A stretch of 51,103 nucleotides of DNA from Hyphomicrobiales bacterium (lineage in GTDB: Bacteria; Pseudomonadota; Alphaproteobacteria; Rhizobiales; Rhizobiaceae). The stretch is taken from contig UCJU01000018.1 of assembly GCA_900472925.1 (NCBI GenBank), positions 1 through 51,103 of the forward strand. The letters are read 5' to 3'. The notes under the pieces are model-generated. The model saw only the letters and a list, made by a program, of their open reading frames with translations. It was not told the DNA's origin and ran no database searches. Positions 7,321 to 14,973 of this stretch are shown here, piece after piece; position 1 is the first letter of the stretch, and each line of letters opens with the position of its first letter. Both the position numbers and the translations under genes were made by a program.

Positions 7321-9090
7321 ATGAACCAAGTTACCAACATTTCGTCTGTGGACGAGAAGGTCGAATTCACAGTTTCGGACGCAGTTGCCCGGGCGCTTAA
7401 GCGTCATGGCGTTACCCACATTTTTGGCCAAAGCATTCCCGCGGCGTTATTTATGGTCACGCCGAAATACGGCATTGAACAAGTTGGTTATCGCACGGAA
7501 AATGCCGGCGGTGCCATGGCCGATGGATATGCGAGAATCTCCGCAAAAGTTGGCGTGGTTGCCGCCCAAAATGGACCGGCTGCGACGCTGTTGGTTCCAC
7601 CCTTGGCAGAAGCCTTGAAAGCATCGGTTCCAGTGGTGGCCTTGGTGCAAGATATTGCTCTTTCCTCTGTTGATAAGAACGCCTTCCAGGAATTCGACCA
7701 CATCGAACTGTTCAAGTCTTGCACCAAATGGGCGCGACGTCTGGATCGCGCGGACCGCGTTGATGACTATGTTGACATGGCCTTCGCCGCAGCGGTCAGC
7801 GGCAGGCCTGGACCAGTCGCGCTGATGCTTCCGATGGATCTCTTGCGAGCCCCCGCCCCGCAGGCCTCTGTCCGTTCGCAATCCATTGGCAATTATCCGC
7901 TGGACAGGTACGCCCCCGAGCCAGCGAAGATTGCGCGTGCAGCAGAGCATCTCATATCGGCAAGACAGCCTGTGATTATATCGGGCGGCGGAGTGCATCT
8001 GTCTCAGGCGCAAGAAGAACTGGCGCGCCTGAGTGACCTGCTTGGTTGCCCCGTGGGTACGACCAACATGGGCAAAGCAACGTTTGACGAAAGTGCTGAT
8101 CTTTTTGTCGGGATGGTTGGCAATTCGATGGAGAAGGGTTCGCTCGGATTCCACACGAAAGAAATTATTTCAAACGCCGATCTCATTGTCTTTGTCGGTA
8201 ACCGCACCAACGAGAACGGCACCGACAAGTGGAGCCTGTTTCCTAAAGCTGCTCGCTTCATCCACATTGACATCGACCCTGCGGAAATCGGTCGAAACTA
8301 CGAAGCCGAACGACTGGTGGGCGATGCTCGAGCCACATTGGCCGCGCTCGCAGATCATGTCAGTGCGATCCTGCCGGTCGATTTCGATCGCAGCCGCGAA
8401 CACGTAAAGAAAACAATTGCCTCGGCTCGAGTGAAATTCAGCGAAGAGAAAAAAGCGATCGGGCCCGGTCGACAGGGCGCCATTCGGCCGGAATGGGTAA
8501 TGTCAGTTCTTAACAGGAGGCTTTCTTCTGGAGACATCGTCGTCGCCGACGCCAGCTACTCGACCAATTGGTCAACCATCCATCTCGAGGCAAAGCACCC
8601 CAATATGCGGTTCCTCGCTCCACGCGGACTTGCCGGCTTGGGTTGGGGCGTACCGATGGCGATGGGCGCCAAGCTCGCTCGCCCGGATGCGAACGTTTAC
8701 GCGATAGCAGGCGATGGCGGCTTCGGGCACTGCTGGCAGGAACTGGAGACTGCTCGCCGAATGAATATTCGCGCGACGGCAATCATTTTGAACAACGGCA
8801 TACTAGGCTTCCAGGCCCATGCAGAGAATGTCCACTACGGTGACCACACCGATGCCTGTGAGTTTCTCGATGTGGACCATGCTGCAATAGCCCGCGCCTG
8901 CGGATGCTTCGGCGAGCGAGTAACGGATCCGGCTGAAGTCGAGGCTGCCCTTAATCGCGCTTCTCAGAGCGGCAAATTCGCAGTCATAGAGATCATGACA
9001 GAGGCAGCCGCATGGCCACCGATATCTCTTTTCAGCGGCAAGGAACCTTGGAACGACGAATCGCGTCATAATGGAGGTGCACATGTCTAA
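7321..9090 (+). CDS. Thiamine-diphosphate-dependent decarboxylase/lyase
   Basis: This 589-residue ThDP enzyme has the three-domain acetolactate-synthase/benzoylformate-decarboxylase layout. Catalytic Glu60 lies in YRTENAGGAMADGYAR. The central domain spans about 195-340. The ThDP/Mg motif starts at GDGG (464-467) and ends with LNN near 490. It should cleave or join a C-C bond next to a carbonyl, for example decarboxylating a 2-oxo acid made from a ring-fission product. It is not an obvious housekeeping acetolactate synthase, because no small subunit is nearby. The start at 7321 has GGAGGAGGATCCC before it, and the ATG at 7276 lies upstream of the predicted transcript. Its 3' end overlaps the next SDR gene by eight bases, so the two are translationally coupled. 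Confidence 0.8.
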   Translation: MNQVTNISSVDEKVEFTVSDAVARALKRHGVTHIFGQSIPAALFMVTPKYGIEQVGYRTENAGGAMADGYARISAKVGVVAAQNGPAATLLVPPLAEALKASVPVVALVQDIALSSVDKNAFQEFDHIELFKSCTKWARRLDRADRVDDYVDMAFAAAVSGRPGPVALMLPMDLLRAPAPQASVRSQSIGNYPLDRYAPEPAKIARAAEHLISARQPVIISGGGVHLSQAQEELARLSDLLGCPVGTTNMGKATFDESADLFVGMVGNSMEKGSLGFHTKEIISNADLIVFVGNRTNENGTDKWSLFPKAARFIHIDIDPAEIGRNYEAERLVGDARATLAALADHVSAILPVDFDRSREHVKKTIASARVKFSEEKKAIGPGRQGAIRPEWVMSVLNRRLSSGDIVVADASYSTNWSTIHLEAKHPNMRFLAPRGLAGLGWGVPMAMGAKLARPDANVYAIAGDGGFGHCWQELETARRMNIRATAIILNNGILGFQAHAENVHYGDHTDACEFLDVDHAAIARACGCFGERVTDPAEVEAALNRASQSGKFAVIEIMTEAAAWPPISLFSGKEPWNDESRHNGGAHV

Positions 9091-9826
9091 CCGAATAGTT
9101 TGGGTAACCGGTGCATCCAGTGGTATTGGGCTCGCAACAGCGACCTATCTTGCAGAGCAAGGATATACGGTCGTTCTCAGTGGCCGGGATGAAGGAAAAC
9201 TGAAAGATGCTGTTGCATCGCTGACCGCCCGAGGCTTCAAAGCCGATGGGGTTCCCGTGGATGTGACCGATGCTTCTGCGGTGAAACGTGCCGTTGAAAC
9301 AATCGTTTCGAAGTTCGGACGAGTGGACGCTCTTGTTGCGAATGCTGGCGCAAATGTCGGTGCGCGTGCATGGGGCGAGATATCGGTCGAAGACTTCGAC
9401 AGTCTCTACCTGCTGAATGTAAACGGGGTCTTTTATTGTGTGAACGCTGTCTTGCCTTACATGCGCAAACAGCGCTCAGGCCAGGTGGTCGCACTATCCT
9501 CCTGGGCTGGAGTCACCATAAGCGCCAAGCCAGGACCGGCTTACACCTCGGCCAAGCATGCTGTCGTTGCTCTGACGGAAAGTCTGAACGCAGCCGAGTA
9601 TCAAAACGGAATTCGGGCATGCGCTGTGTGCCCTGGTGAAGTTGCGACGGCTGCCATGTCCAAGCGCAAGACCCCGCCCTCTCAGGAGGCTCTCGCGAGG
9701 ATGCTCAAGCCGGAAGACATAGCAAGAACCGTAGGCTTCGTTCTGGATGCGCCAGAACACGTCACCCTAAACCGGATCATCATGTCTCCAACTTGGAACG
9801 GCGCATACGGCGCCCCTGCCCTATAG
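9083..9826 (+). CDS. Short-chain dehydrogenase/reductase
   Basis: This 247-residue classical SDR has the cofactor loop TGASSGIG (residues 9-16), the NAG motif (VANAGAN, about 85), catalytic Ser in ALSSWAG (about 138) and YTSAK (about 153-157). Arg in SGRD after the second strand suggests NADPH. The start chosen is the ATG at 9083, preceded by GGAGGTGCAC inside the end of the ThDP gene. An in-frame ATG at 9071 lies before that site. It belongs to the ThDP-SDR-dioxygenase operon and probably reduces or oxidises a carbonyl intermediate. The substrate is unknown. Confidence 0.8.
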   Translation: MSNRIVWVTGASSGIGLATATYLAEQGYTVVLSGRDEGKLKDAVASLTARGFKADGVPVDVTDASAVKRAVETIVSKFGRVDALVANAGANVGARAWGEISVEDFDSLYLLNVNGVFYCVNAVLPYMRKQRSGQVVALSSWAGVTISAKPGPAYTSAKHAVVALTESLNAAEYQNGIRACAVCPGEVATAAMSKRKTPPSQEALARMLKPEDIARTVGFVLDAPEHVTLNRIIMSPTWNGAYGAPAL

Positions 9827-9836
9827 GAGTAGCAAC

Positions 9837-10838
9837 ATGTCCCTATCTGCGCTCGCTTACGTTGGCATTCGGTCCGACGACCTTGGCGAATGGGCTGATT
9901 ACGCGACCAATCTTCTCGGCATGCAAATGGTCGACCGATCAAAGAAAACGCTGTCATTGCGAATGGATGACCGCAAACAGCGATTCATAATCCATGACGA
10001 CCCGGGCGGCGGCTTGAAGCTGATGGGTTGGGAAGTTGCTTCTAGAGCAGATTTGGAAACGGTCTGCAACAAACTCGAAGAGGCAAAGGTTCCCTATAGT
10101 CAGATGACGCCTACACTCTGCGAAGAAAGGTTCGTCAAGGAAGGGATTGTTCTAAACGACCCCGCCGGAAACCGTGTCGAGATCGTTCTCGAACCGGCAT
10201 TGGCTGACGATGGCTTTGTCCCTGGACGTTCGATTTCTGGCTTCGTCACGGGGCCACTCGGCCTTGGGCATGCGGTGCTTACAGTTCCCGATATGGATGA
10301 AACATGCCGGTTCTATCAGGAGGTCCTTGGCTTCAAACTGAGCGATTTCGTTCTGTCACCATTCAAGGCCTATTTCTTTCATACAAACTCCCGCCATCAC
10401 AGTCTGGCGTTGATAGAGATGCCGAAACTCGGCACCCATCATTTGATGATGGAACTCTACAACCTTGATGATGTGGGCCAAGGCTACGACATCGCACTCA
10501 CAAAGCCAGAACGCATTGGTGCGACGTTGGGGCGCCACAGCAACGATTTCATGACGTCGTTCTACACGTTCACACCCTCAAAGTTCATGATCGAATATGG
10601 TTGGGGCGGCAAGTCGATCAACGTCGACACCTGGGAGCCTTACGAAATGAAGGACGGTCCGAGCCTGTGGGGTCATGAACGAGCATGGCTGGATGAAGCA
10701 GGTCGGGAGCGCGCGCGTGAGATGCGGATGAACGCTGCGAAGAATAATGTAAGAGAGCCCGTTTACGTGACAGGCGACAATTACCGTGTCTCGGAAATCG
10801 ACTGCCTCTGGTGGAATACCGAAGCACGCAATCGGTAA
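9837..10838 (+). CDS. Type I extradiol ring-cleavage dioxygenase (BphC-like, VOC fold)
   Basis: This 333-residue two-domain VOC protein matches 2,3-dihydroxybiphenyl 1,2-dioxygenase in length and layout. The predicted Fe(II) ligands are H145 (LGLGHAVL), H202 (GTHHLMMEL) and E253 (KFMIEYGWGG), the usual two-His-one-carboxylate facial triad in the C-terminal half. The N-terminal half keeps the fold without ligands. It should insert O2 next to a catechol-type diol in a bulky substrate. It starts 10 bases after the SDR with TAGGAG before the ATG. The flavin monooxygenase that could supply the diol follows 69 bases later. Bicyclic, flavonoid-like or biphenyl-like substrates are possible. Confidence 0.88.
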   Translation: MSLSALAYVGIRSDDLGEWADYATNLLGMQMVDRSKKTLSLRMDDRKQRFIIHDDPGGGLKLMGWEVASRADLETVCNKLEEAKVPYSQMTPTLCEERFVKEGIVLNDPAGNRVEIVLEPALADDGFVPGRSISGFVTGPLGLGHAVLTVPDMDETCRFYQEVLGFKLSDFVLSPFKAYFFHTNSRHHSLALIEMPKLGTHHLMMELYNLDDVGQGYDIALTKPERIGATLGRHSNDFMTSFYTFTPSKFMIEYGWGGKSINVDTWEPYEMKDGPSLWGHERAWLDEAGRERAREMRMNAAKNNVREPVYVTGDNYRVSEIDCLWWNTEARNR

Positions 10839-10907
10839 AATTTGTCTGGTAATGCGAGTGTTAGATCATGCGATGTCGTTGATAGCGATACCGCATAGGG
10901 AGGAATT

Positions 10908-12545
10908 ATGACTTACGATTGCGATGTTCTGGTTGTGGGTGGAGGTCCCGTTGGTCTCGCCTTGGCGGGAGAGCTCGGGCGGCGAAACGTCGATACGATC
11001 ATCATCGATCCGAAGATGGGCTTTCATGAGCATCCGCGCGCAACCTACATCGGTCCCCGCACTCTCGAATATTTTCGAGCCTGGGGCATCATTGACGATG
11101 TCATGGCGGCCGCAGTGCCAGAAGATTATCCTATTGATATAGCATTTACCGAAACGGTAGCTGGGGAAGAGTTCATGCGTTTGAACTACCCCAGCATACT
11201 GGAAGCCTCGAATCGATCACCCGATATTCTCGAAAAATACCCGCAGCTCCACTGGAGCAGGTACGGGAAGATCGTCATCGGACAAAACATTCTCGAGCCG
11301 GTCCTAGCGAAATTTGTGAACAACCAACCTTCGGTCCGACATTTCCACGAACAGACTTTATCGAGTTTCGAAGATTTTGGGAATCACGTCGTTGCGAAGG
11401 TCAGCCTTGCCGACGGATCGACCAAAGAGATTCGAAGCCGATATATCCTAGGGTGCGACGGAGCCCGCAGTGTCGTTCGTGCGCAAATGGGCGTTAAGCT
11501 TGAAGGCTTGGGAAAAGTAGGAGAATCGGTCAATACATTTTTCCGTAGTGACAGGCTTCTTGACGCAATTGGGAAGCAGCCAGCAGCTATCTACTGGGTT
11601 CTGAAGCAGGGCGTTACTGGCGCCTTCCTCGCTATTGACGGAAGAAATCACTGGGTGTTTTCGCGGCATTTGATGCCGGACGAAGCCGGTGCTGAGGAAG
11701 ATCCGGCAATTGCAATCCGGACGGCACTTGGTTGTGACGTGGATTTTACCGTCATAAGCTCCTGGCCATGGATCCCGCGTGAGCTGGTGGCGACGACATA
11801 TAAAAAAGGCTCTGCGATACTCGTAGGAGACGCAGCTCATCTTCTGTCTCCCACTGGCGGATACGGCCTTAATACCGGCATGGGTGACGCGATGAATATT
11901 GCCTGGAAACTTCAGGCGACAATCGAAGGGTGGGGCGATGATGCATTGCTTTCAACCTACGAAAATGAGCGCAAGCCAGTCTTCGTCCGCAACGGCGCGC
12001 AGGCGACACACAATCGGTCTGTGATGCGTGAAATCATGAGCGCTGGAAGGCGGCTGGCGAAGCCATCTGAGAGAAAGGCCGCAATTGAAGAAATCGCTGC
12101 GTCCAAACCCCGGCACGGCAAACACTTTGATGGAATGGGAATTTATCTGGGCGACCGTTACGACGACTCGGAAGTAATCGTACACGATCACACATCCCCC
12201 CCTCCATGGGACGCAGAAATTTACCACCCCTCCCCTAAACCGGGAGGCCGTTTACCTCTTGTCTGGGCAGATAATAAGACGACGCTTCATGATCTTTGTG
12301 GACAGGGGTTCACTCTATTCACAACAAGCGTGGATATATCCGACCTTTTCAAGCGAGAAGCAGAGCGTAAAAAACTCCCCCTGACCGTACAAAAAATGGC
12401 GAGATCCGTTATGGATCAGCTCCAGGCAGATCACGTATTGGTCAGACCTGATGGCATTGTCTGTTGGAGAATGACTGGCGTATCAGCGAATGCTGAAACC
12501 ATACTAGGGATCGTGACAGGTAAGAGAGTGCTCACTGACGCTTGA
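10908..12545 (+). CDS. Class A FAD-dependent aromatic hydroxylase
   Basis: This 545-residue flavoprotein monooxygenase has an N-terminal dinucleotide motif VVGGGPVGL (9-17). A DG motif near 180 (GCDGARSVVR) and the FAD-ribityl motif VGDAAHLLSPTGGYGLNTG near 305 follow, with the thioredoxin-like C-terminal domain of the MhpA/phenol-hydroxylase group. It should hydroxylate a phenolic ring using NAD(P)H, making the ortho-diol for the preceding dioxygenase. GGGAGGAATT before the ATG supports the start. The gene probably belongs to the operon starting at 7321. It is distinct from the longer TfdB-like hydroxylase at 26.2 kb. Confidence 0.85.
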   Translation: MTYDCDVLVVGGGPVGLALAGELGRRNVDTIIIDPKMGFHEHPRATYIGPRTLEYFRAWGIIDDVMAAAVPEDYPIDIAFTETVAGEEFMRLNYPSILEASNRSPDILEKYPQLHWSRYGKIVIGQNILEPVLAKFVNNQPSVRHFHEQTLSSFEDFGNHVVAKVSLADGSTKEIRSRYILGCDGARSVVRAQMGVKLEGLGKVGESVNTFFRSDRLLDAIGKQPAAIYWVLKQGVTGAFLAIDGRNHWVFSRHLMPDEAGAEEDPAIAIRTALGCDVDFTVISSWPWIPRELVATTYKKGSAILVGDAAHLLSPTGGYGLNTGMGDAMNIAWKLQATIEGWGDDALLSTYENERKPVFVRNGAQATHNRSVMREIMSAGRRLAKPSERKAAIEEIAASKPRHGKHFDGMGIYLGDRYDDSEVIVHDHTSPPPWDAEIYHPSPKPGGRLPLVWADNKTTLHDLCGQGFTLFTTSVDISDLFKREAERKKLPLTVQKMARSVMDQLQADHVLVRPDGIVCWRMTGVSANAETILGIVTGKRVLTDA

Positions 12546-12750
12546 ATGGTGTTTGCCCGTGTTCCCATTGGGTCGCGGTAGCGCCTGGTCTGCAGATCTT
12601 CTCCGATTTCCAAGCCCATGAGGCGGCGTCCGCCGACGCGAGGGACCGCGACCGCCGAGGAAACGGTCTAGAATTGGCCCGAAACGTAAGACTTTCAGTC
12701 CCAGATTAAGGGCCTGACGTTTTATCAAACCAGAATATGCCGGAGATTAA
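12546..12750 (+). other. Spacer with partial operator
   Basis: The 205-base gap before the next SDR contains GGTCTAGAAT at 12665-12674, which matches the ATTCTAGAAT operator at 8 of 10 positions. No clear core promoter is seen around it. It could be a weak or decayed site. Confidence 0.3.
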
Positions 12751-13512
12751 ATGCTCAACGAGAAAACAGTTATTGTAACCGGCGCTGCAAGCGGAATCGG
12801 TCGAGGCATTGCGTTGGCGGCTCAAAGCCATGGCGCCAAAGCCATTGTGCTGGCAGACCTCACGGAAGAACCACGCGAGGGTGGCGATACAACGGCGCAG
12901 TTGCTCGCCCGAACTGGGATTCCCCATCTGTTTCGCCGGGCCGACGTCACGTCGCCTGAAGATATGGAAGCTTTGATAGCTGAAAGCGAGGCTTTCGGCG
13001 GGGTCGATCTTATGGTTTGCAACGCGGGTATCGCGTTGCCCAACGACACTCTCGATCTGGACCCGAGCGACCTTCGGCGGCTGCTTGCTGTCAATGTGGA
13101 AGGTGTCTTTTACGGTGCGCAAGCGGCCGCCCGGCAAATGTTACGCCTTGGCAAGAAGGGTAGCATCGTGGTGACATCCAGTATGGGTGGATTACGCGGA
13201 GCCTCGTTCACCGTGGGATACAGCACGAGCAAAGGAGGCGTGAACCAGATGGTTCGCTCGCTGGCGGACGCTTTGGGGCCTCATGGCATTCGCGTAAACG
13301 CTGTATGTCCCGGACTTATCGATACCGCCCTGGTGCAGTCATCGCCTGAAGCCGCCGCCGCTTTCGAGCCCTTGCGCCAGCGAATGCCTTTGCGGCGCTT
13401 CGGCGATGTGCGGGAGGTCGGCGATGTGGTGGCGTGGCTTGGCTCCGACTTTTCATCCTTCGTCACGGGCGTGGCGCTTCCGGTCGACGGCGGCCAGACG
13501 GCGATAATTTAA
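12751..13512 (+). CDS. Short-chain dehydrogenase/reductase
   Basis: This 253-residue classical SDR has TGAASGIG (10-17), CNAGI (about 91-95), catalytic Ser in VTSSMGG (about 145), YSTSK (about 158-162) and a C-terminal LPVDGGQT typical of the family. Asp in LADL (acidic residue after the second strand) favours NAD. CCGGAGATTAA before the ATG gives the start. It follows the flavin hydroxylase in the same direction after 205 bases and may be co-transcribed or have its own promoter. It likely acts as a dehydrogenase on an alcohol or dihydrodiol of the same pathway. The substrate is unknown. Confidence 0.8.
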   Translation: MLNEKTVIVTGAASGIGRGIALAAQSHGAKAIVLADLTEEPREGGDTTAQLLARTGIPHLFRRADVTSPEDMEALIAESEAFGGVDLMVCNAGIALPNDTLDLDPSDLRRLLAVNVEGVFYGAQAAARQMLRLGKKGSIVVTSSMGGLRGASFTVGYSTSKGGVNQMVRSLADALGPHGIRVNAVCPGLIDTALVQSSPEAAAAFEPLRQRMPLRRFGDVREVGDVVAWLGSDFSSFVTGVALPVDGGQTAII

Positions 13513-14054
13513 TGAAACTGGATGTAATATCTACTCTGCCGCACATACATCCTCCCCGGTTCAGGCTCGGGCATTGGCCGTGCCGGCGGAATGGCTACTG
13601 CACAATTCCGTAAATCAGAGGCGATTTATGGGAATTATGGCGTAGATTTAAGTCGTTACAGCGCCTTTTGTGCATTTTATAAAACGCAAAACGCTGTAGC
13701 TTGAAGGCAACTAACTATCGCTGATGTCAAAGTCGCGGCAGGCTGGATGGCTTGCACGACAAAGTCGGGATCGTGCCCATCGCCGATAAAAGCGAAATCG
13801 AGCGGAACCGTGGGATGCCGGCGAACCTGACGGGCGCATGGGGCTGTGGACCTAAAACAACGATCGGCCCAATATAGGTATCTGCGGCCTAACGCCCATA
13901 CAGAAACTGAAAATGGCCGCATGAATTCTACTGCGGACCCTGAAGGTGCAAATGAGAAACTTGCAACCGAAGCTCTAAGCTTCTCAGGGGCGTTCCGCGA
14001 TATCTGAAAGGCACTGGCAAAGGAGGCACTGGTCGCCTGGCCTCGGATTGTGTT
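13513..14054. other. Intergenic region with possible gene debris
   Basis: About 540 bases hold no intact gene. Apart from the SDR-like fragment listed separately, I see only short open frames without ribosome sites. The composition resembles coding sequence in places, which fits decayed genes, but I cannot name further parents. Confidence 0.3.
13543..13620 (+). pseudogene. Possible remnant of an SDR N-terminus
   Basis: One plus-strand frame reads PGSGSGIGRAGG, which resembles the TGxxxGIGRA cofactor loop of short-chain dehydrogenases. It has no start codon or continuing SDR sequence. It lies 30 bases after an intact SDR gene. The match is short, so chance similarity is possible. Confidence 0.25.
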
Positions 14055-14168
14055 ATGGCGTCACATTCAACTCAGCAACTGGCGGTCCTGCCTCAAACTG
14101 CGGCGGCAAGGATTGAAGACATCGCGCCGAGCCTGCTGGTGGACGTGGTATCAAGGCTTTTGAAATAA
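14055..14168 (+). CDS. Possible 37-residue leader peptide overlapping the GntR start
   Basis: An ATG at 14055 opens a 37-codon frame whose TAA stop shares its last base with the ATG of the GntR gene (TAATG). Such overlap is typical of translational coupling. The peptide has no recognised motif and no strong ribosome site, so it may be fortuitous. Confidence 0.25.
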   Translation: MASHSTQQLAVLPQTAAARIEDIAPSLLVDVVSRLLK

Positions 14169-14818
14169 TGCGAGAACTGCTCACTCAACAGCAACAGGTT
14201 TACCAGGCACTCCGCGAACAGCTTATTTCCGGTCGTTTTTCTCCGGGCACAAGCGTCAGCCTGCGGGGACTGAGCAAGAGTATGGGCGTCGGACTTATGC
14301 CTGTCCGTGAAGCGATTACTCGCTTGGGTGGAGAGCGTGCACTAGAGGTGCGCCGCAACGGCCGTGTCTGCATTCCCGAACTCACCCGCCACCGTTTTGA
14401 GGAGCTCATGCAAGCCCGGTTGCAGTTGGAGCCTCTCTGCGCATGCCGAGCGCTACCTTTCGTAACACCCGAGACCATTGCGGTCATGGAGGCTTGCGAC
14501 TTGCGCATGAACCAAAGCTACGGAGCCAAGGACGCAGATGCTTACATGCGGGGAAACTATCAATTTCACTTCGAATTGTACAGAGCCGGAGGGTCTGAGG
14601 TCCTCGTCGCTCTCTTAGAAAGTATTTGGATGCAGTTCGGTCCGTTCATGCGGAGCGTATATGAGATGACCGAAACGACAACAATTGTCGACAAACATCA
14701 GATGACGCTTGAGGCTGTGCGCCGGGGTGATGGTGAAGCGGTAGGCGTTGCGATCAAGGCAGATATTCTCGACGCCATTTACCTGTTGAAGCGCACTCTT
14801 GGAGACAACCCGCCGTAA
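14168..14818 (+). CDS. GntR-family regulator, FCD (FadR-type) subgroup
   Basis: This 216-residue protein has an N-terminal winged helix at about 8-72, with the typical PGTSVSLRGLSKSMGVGLMPVREAITRL pattern split over helices 2-3. The C-terminal all-helical FCD ligand domain has conserved Arg, Asp and His positions (QARLQLEPL, NYQFHFELY). FCD domains bind small organic acids, often through a metal. It is the only regulator lying between the two ring-cleavage clusters, convergent with the GH3 gene. It is a candidate for binding ATTCTAGAAT, but two other GntR proteins in the window compete for that role. Confidence 0.85.
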   Translation: MRELLTQQQQVYQALREQLISGRFSPGTSVSLRGLSKSMGVGLMPVREAITRLGGERALEVRRNGRVCIPELTRHRFEELMQARLQLEPLCACRALPFVTPETIAVMEACDLRMNQSYGAKDADAYMRGNYQFHFELYRAGGSEVLVALLESIWMQFGPFMRSVYEMTETTTIVDKHQMTLEAVRRGDGEAVGVAIKADILDAIYLLKRTLGDNPP

Positions 14819-14914
14819 ACAGTGTGAAGGTCTCCCCCCACCGCTAAACAGGTTTAGAGACATAGGCGCCATCGTCACACGTAGCTGCTATTTCTCCCAA
14901 ATATATCTCATATA

Positions 14915-14947
14915 AAATGCTGCCAGCCTGTTTGGCTGGCAGCATTT
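14915..14947. terminator. Bidirectional terminator hairpin
   Basis: A perfect 14-bp stem, AAATGCTGCCAGCC / GGCTGGCAGCATTT, has a five-base loop TGTTT. A-rich and T-rich edges suit both directions. It lies between the converging GntR and GH3 genes and should separate the two transcription units. Confidence 0.8.
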
Positions 14948-14973
14948 GAGCTTCGGGCTGGCCAACGCTACTT

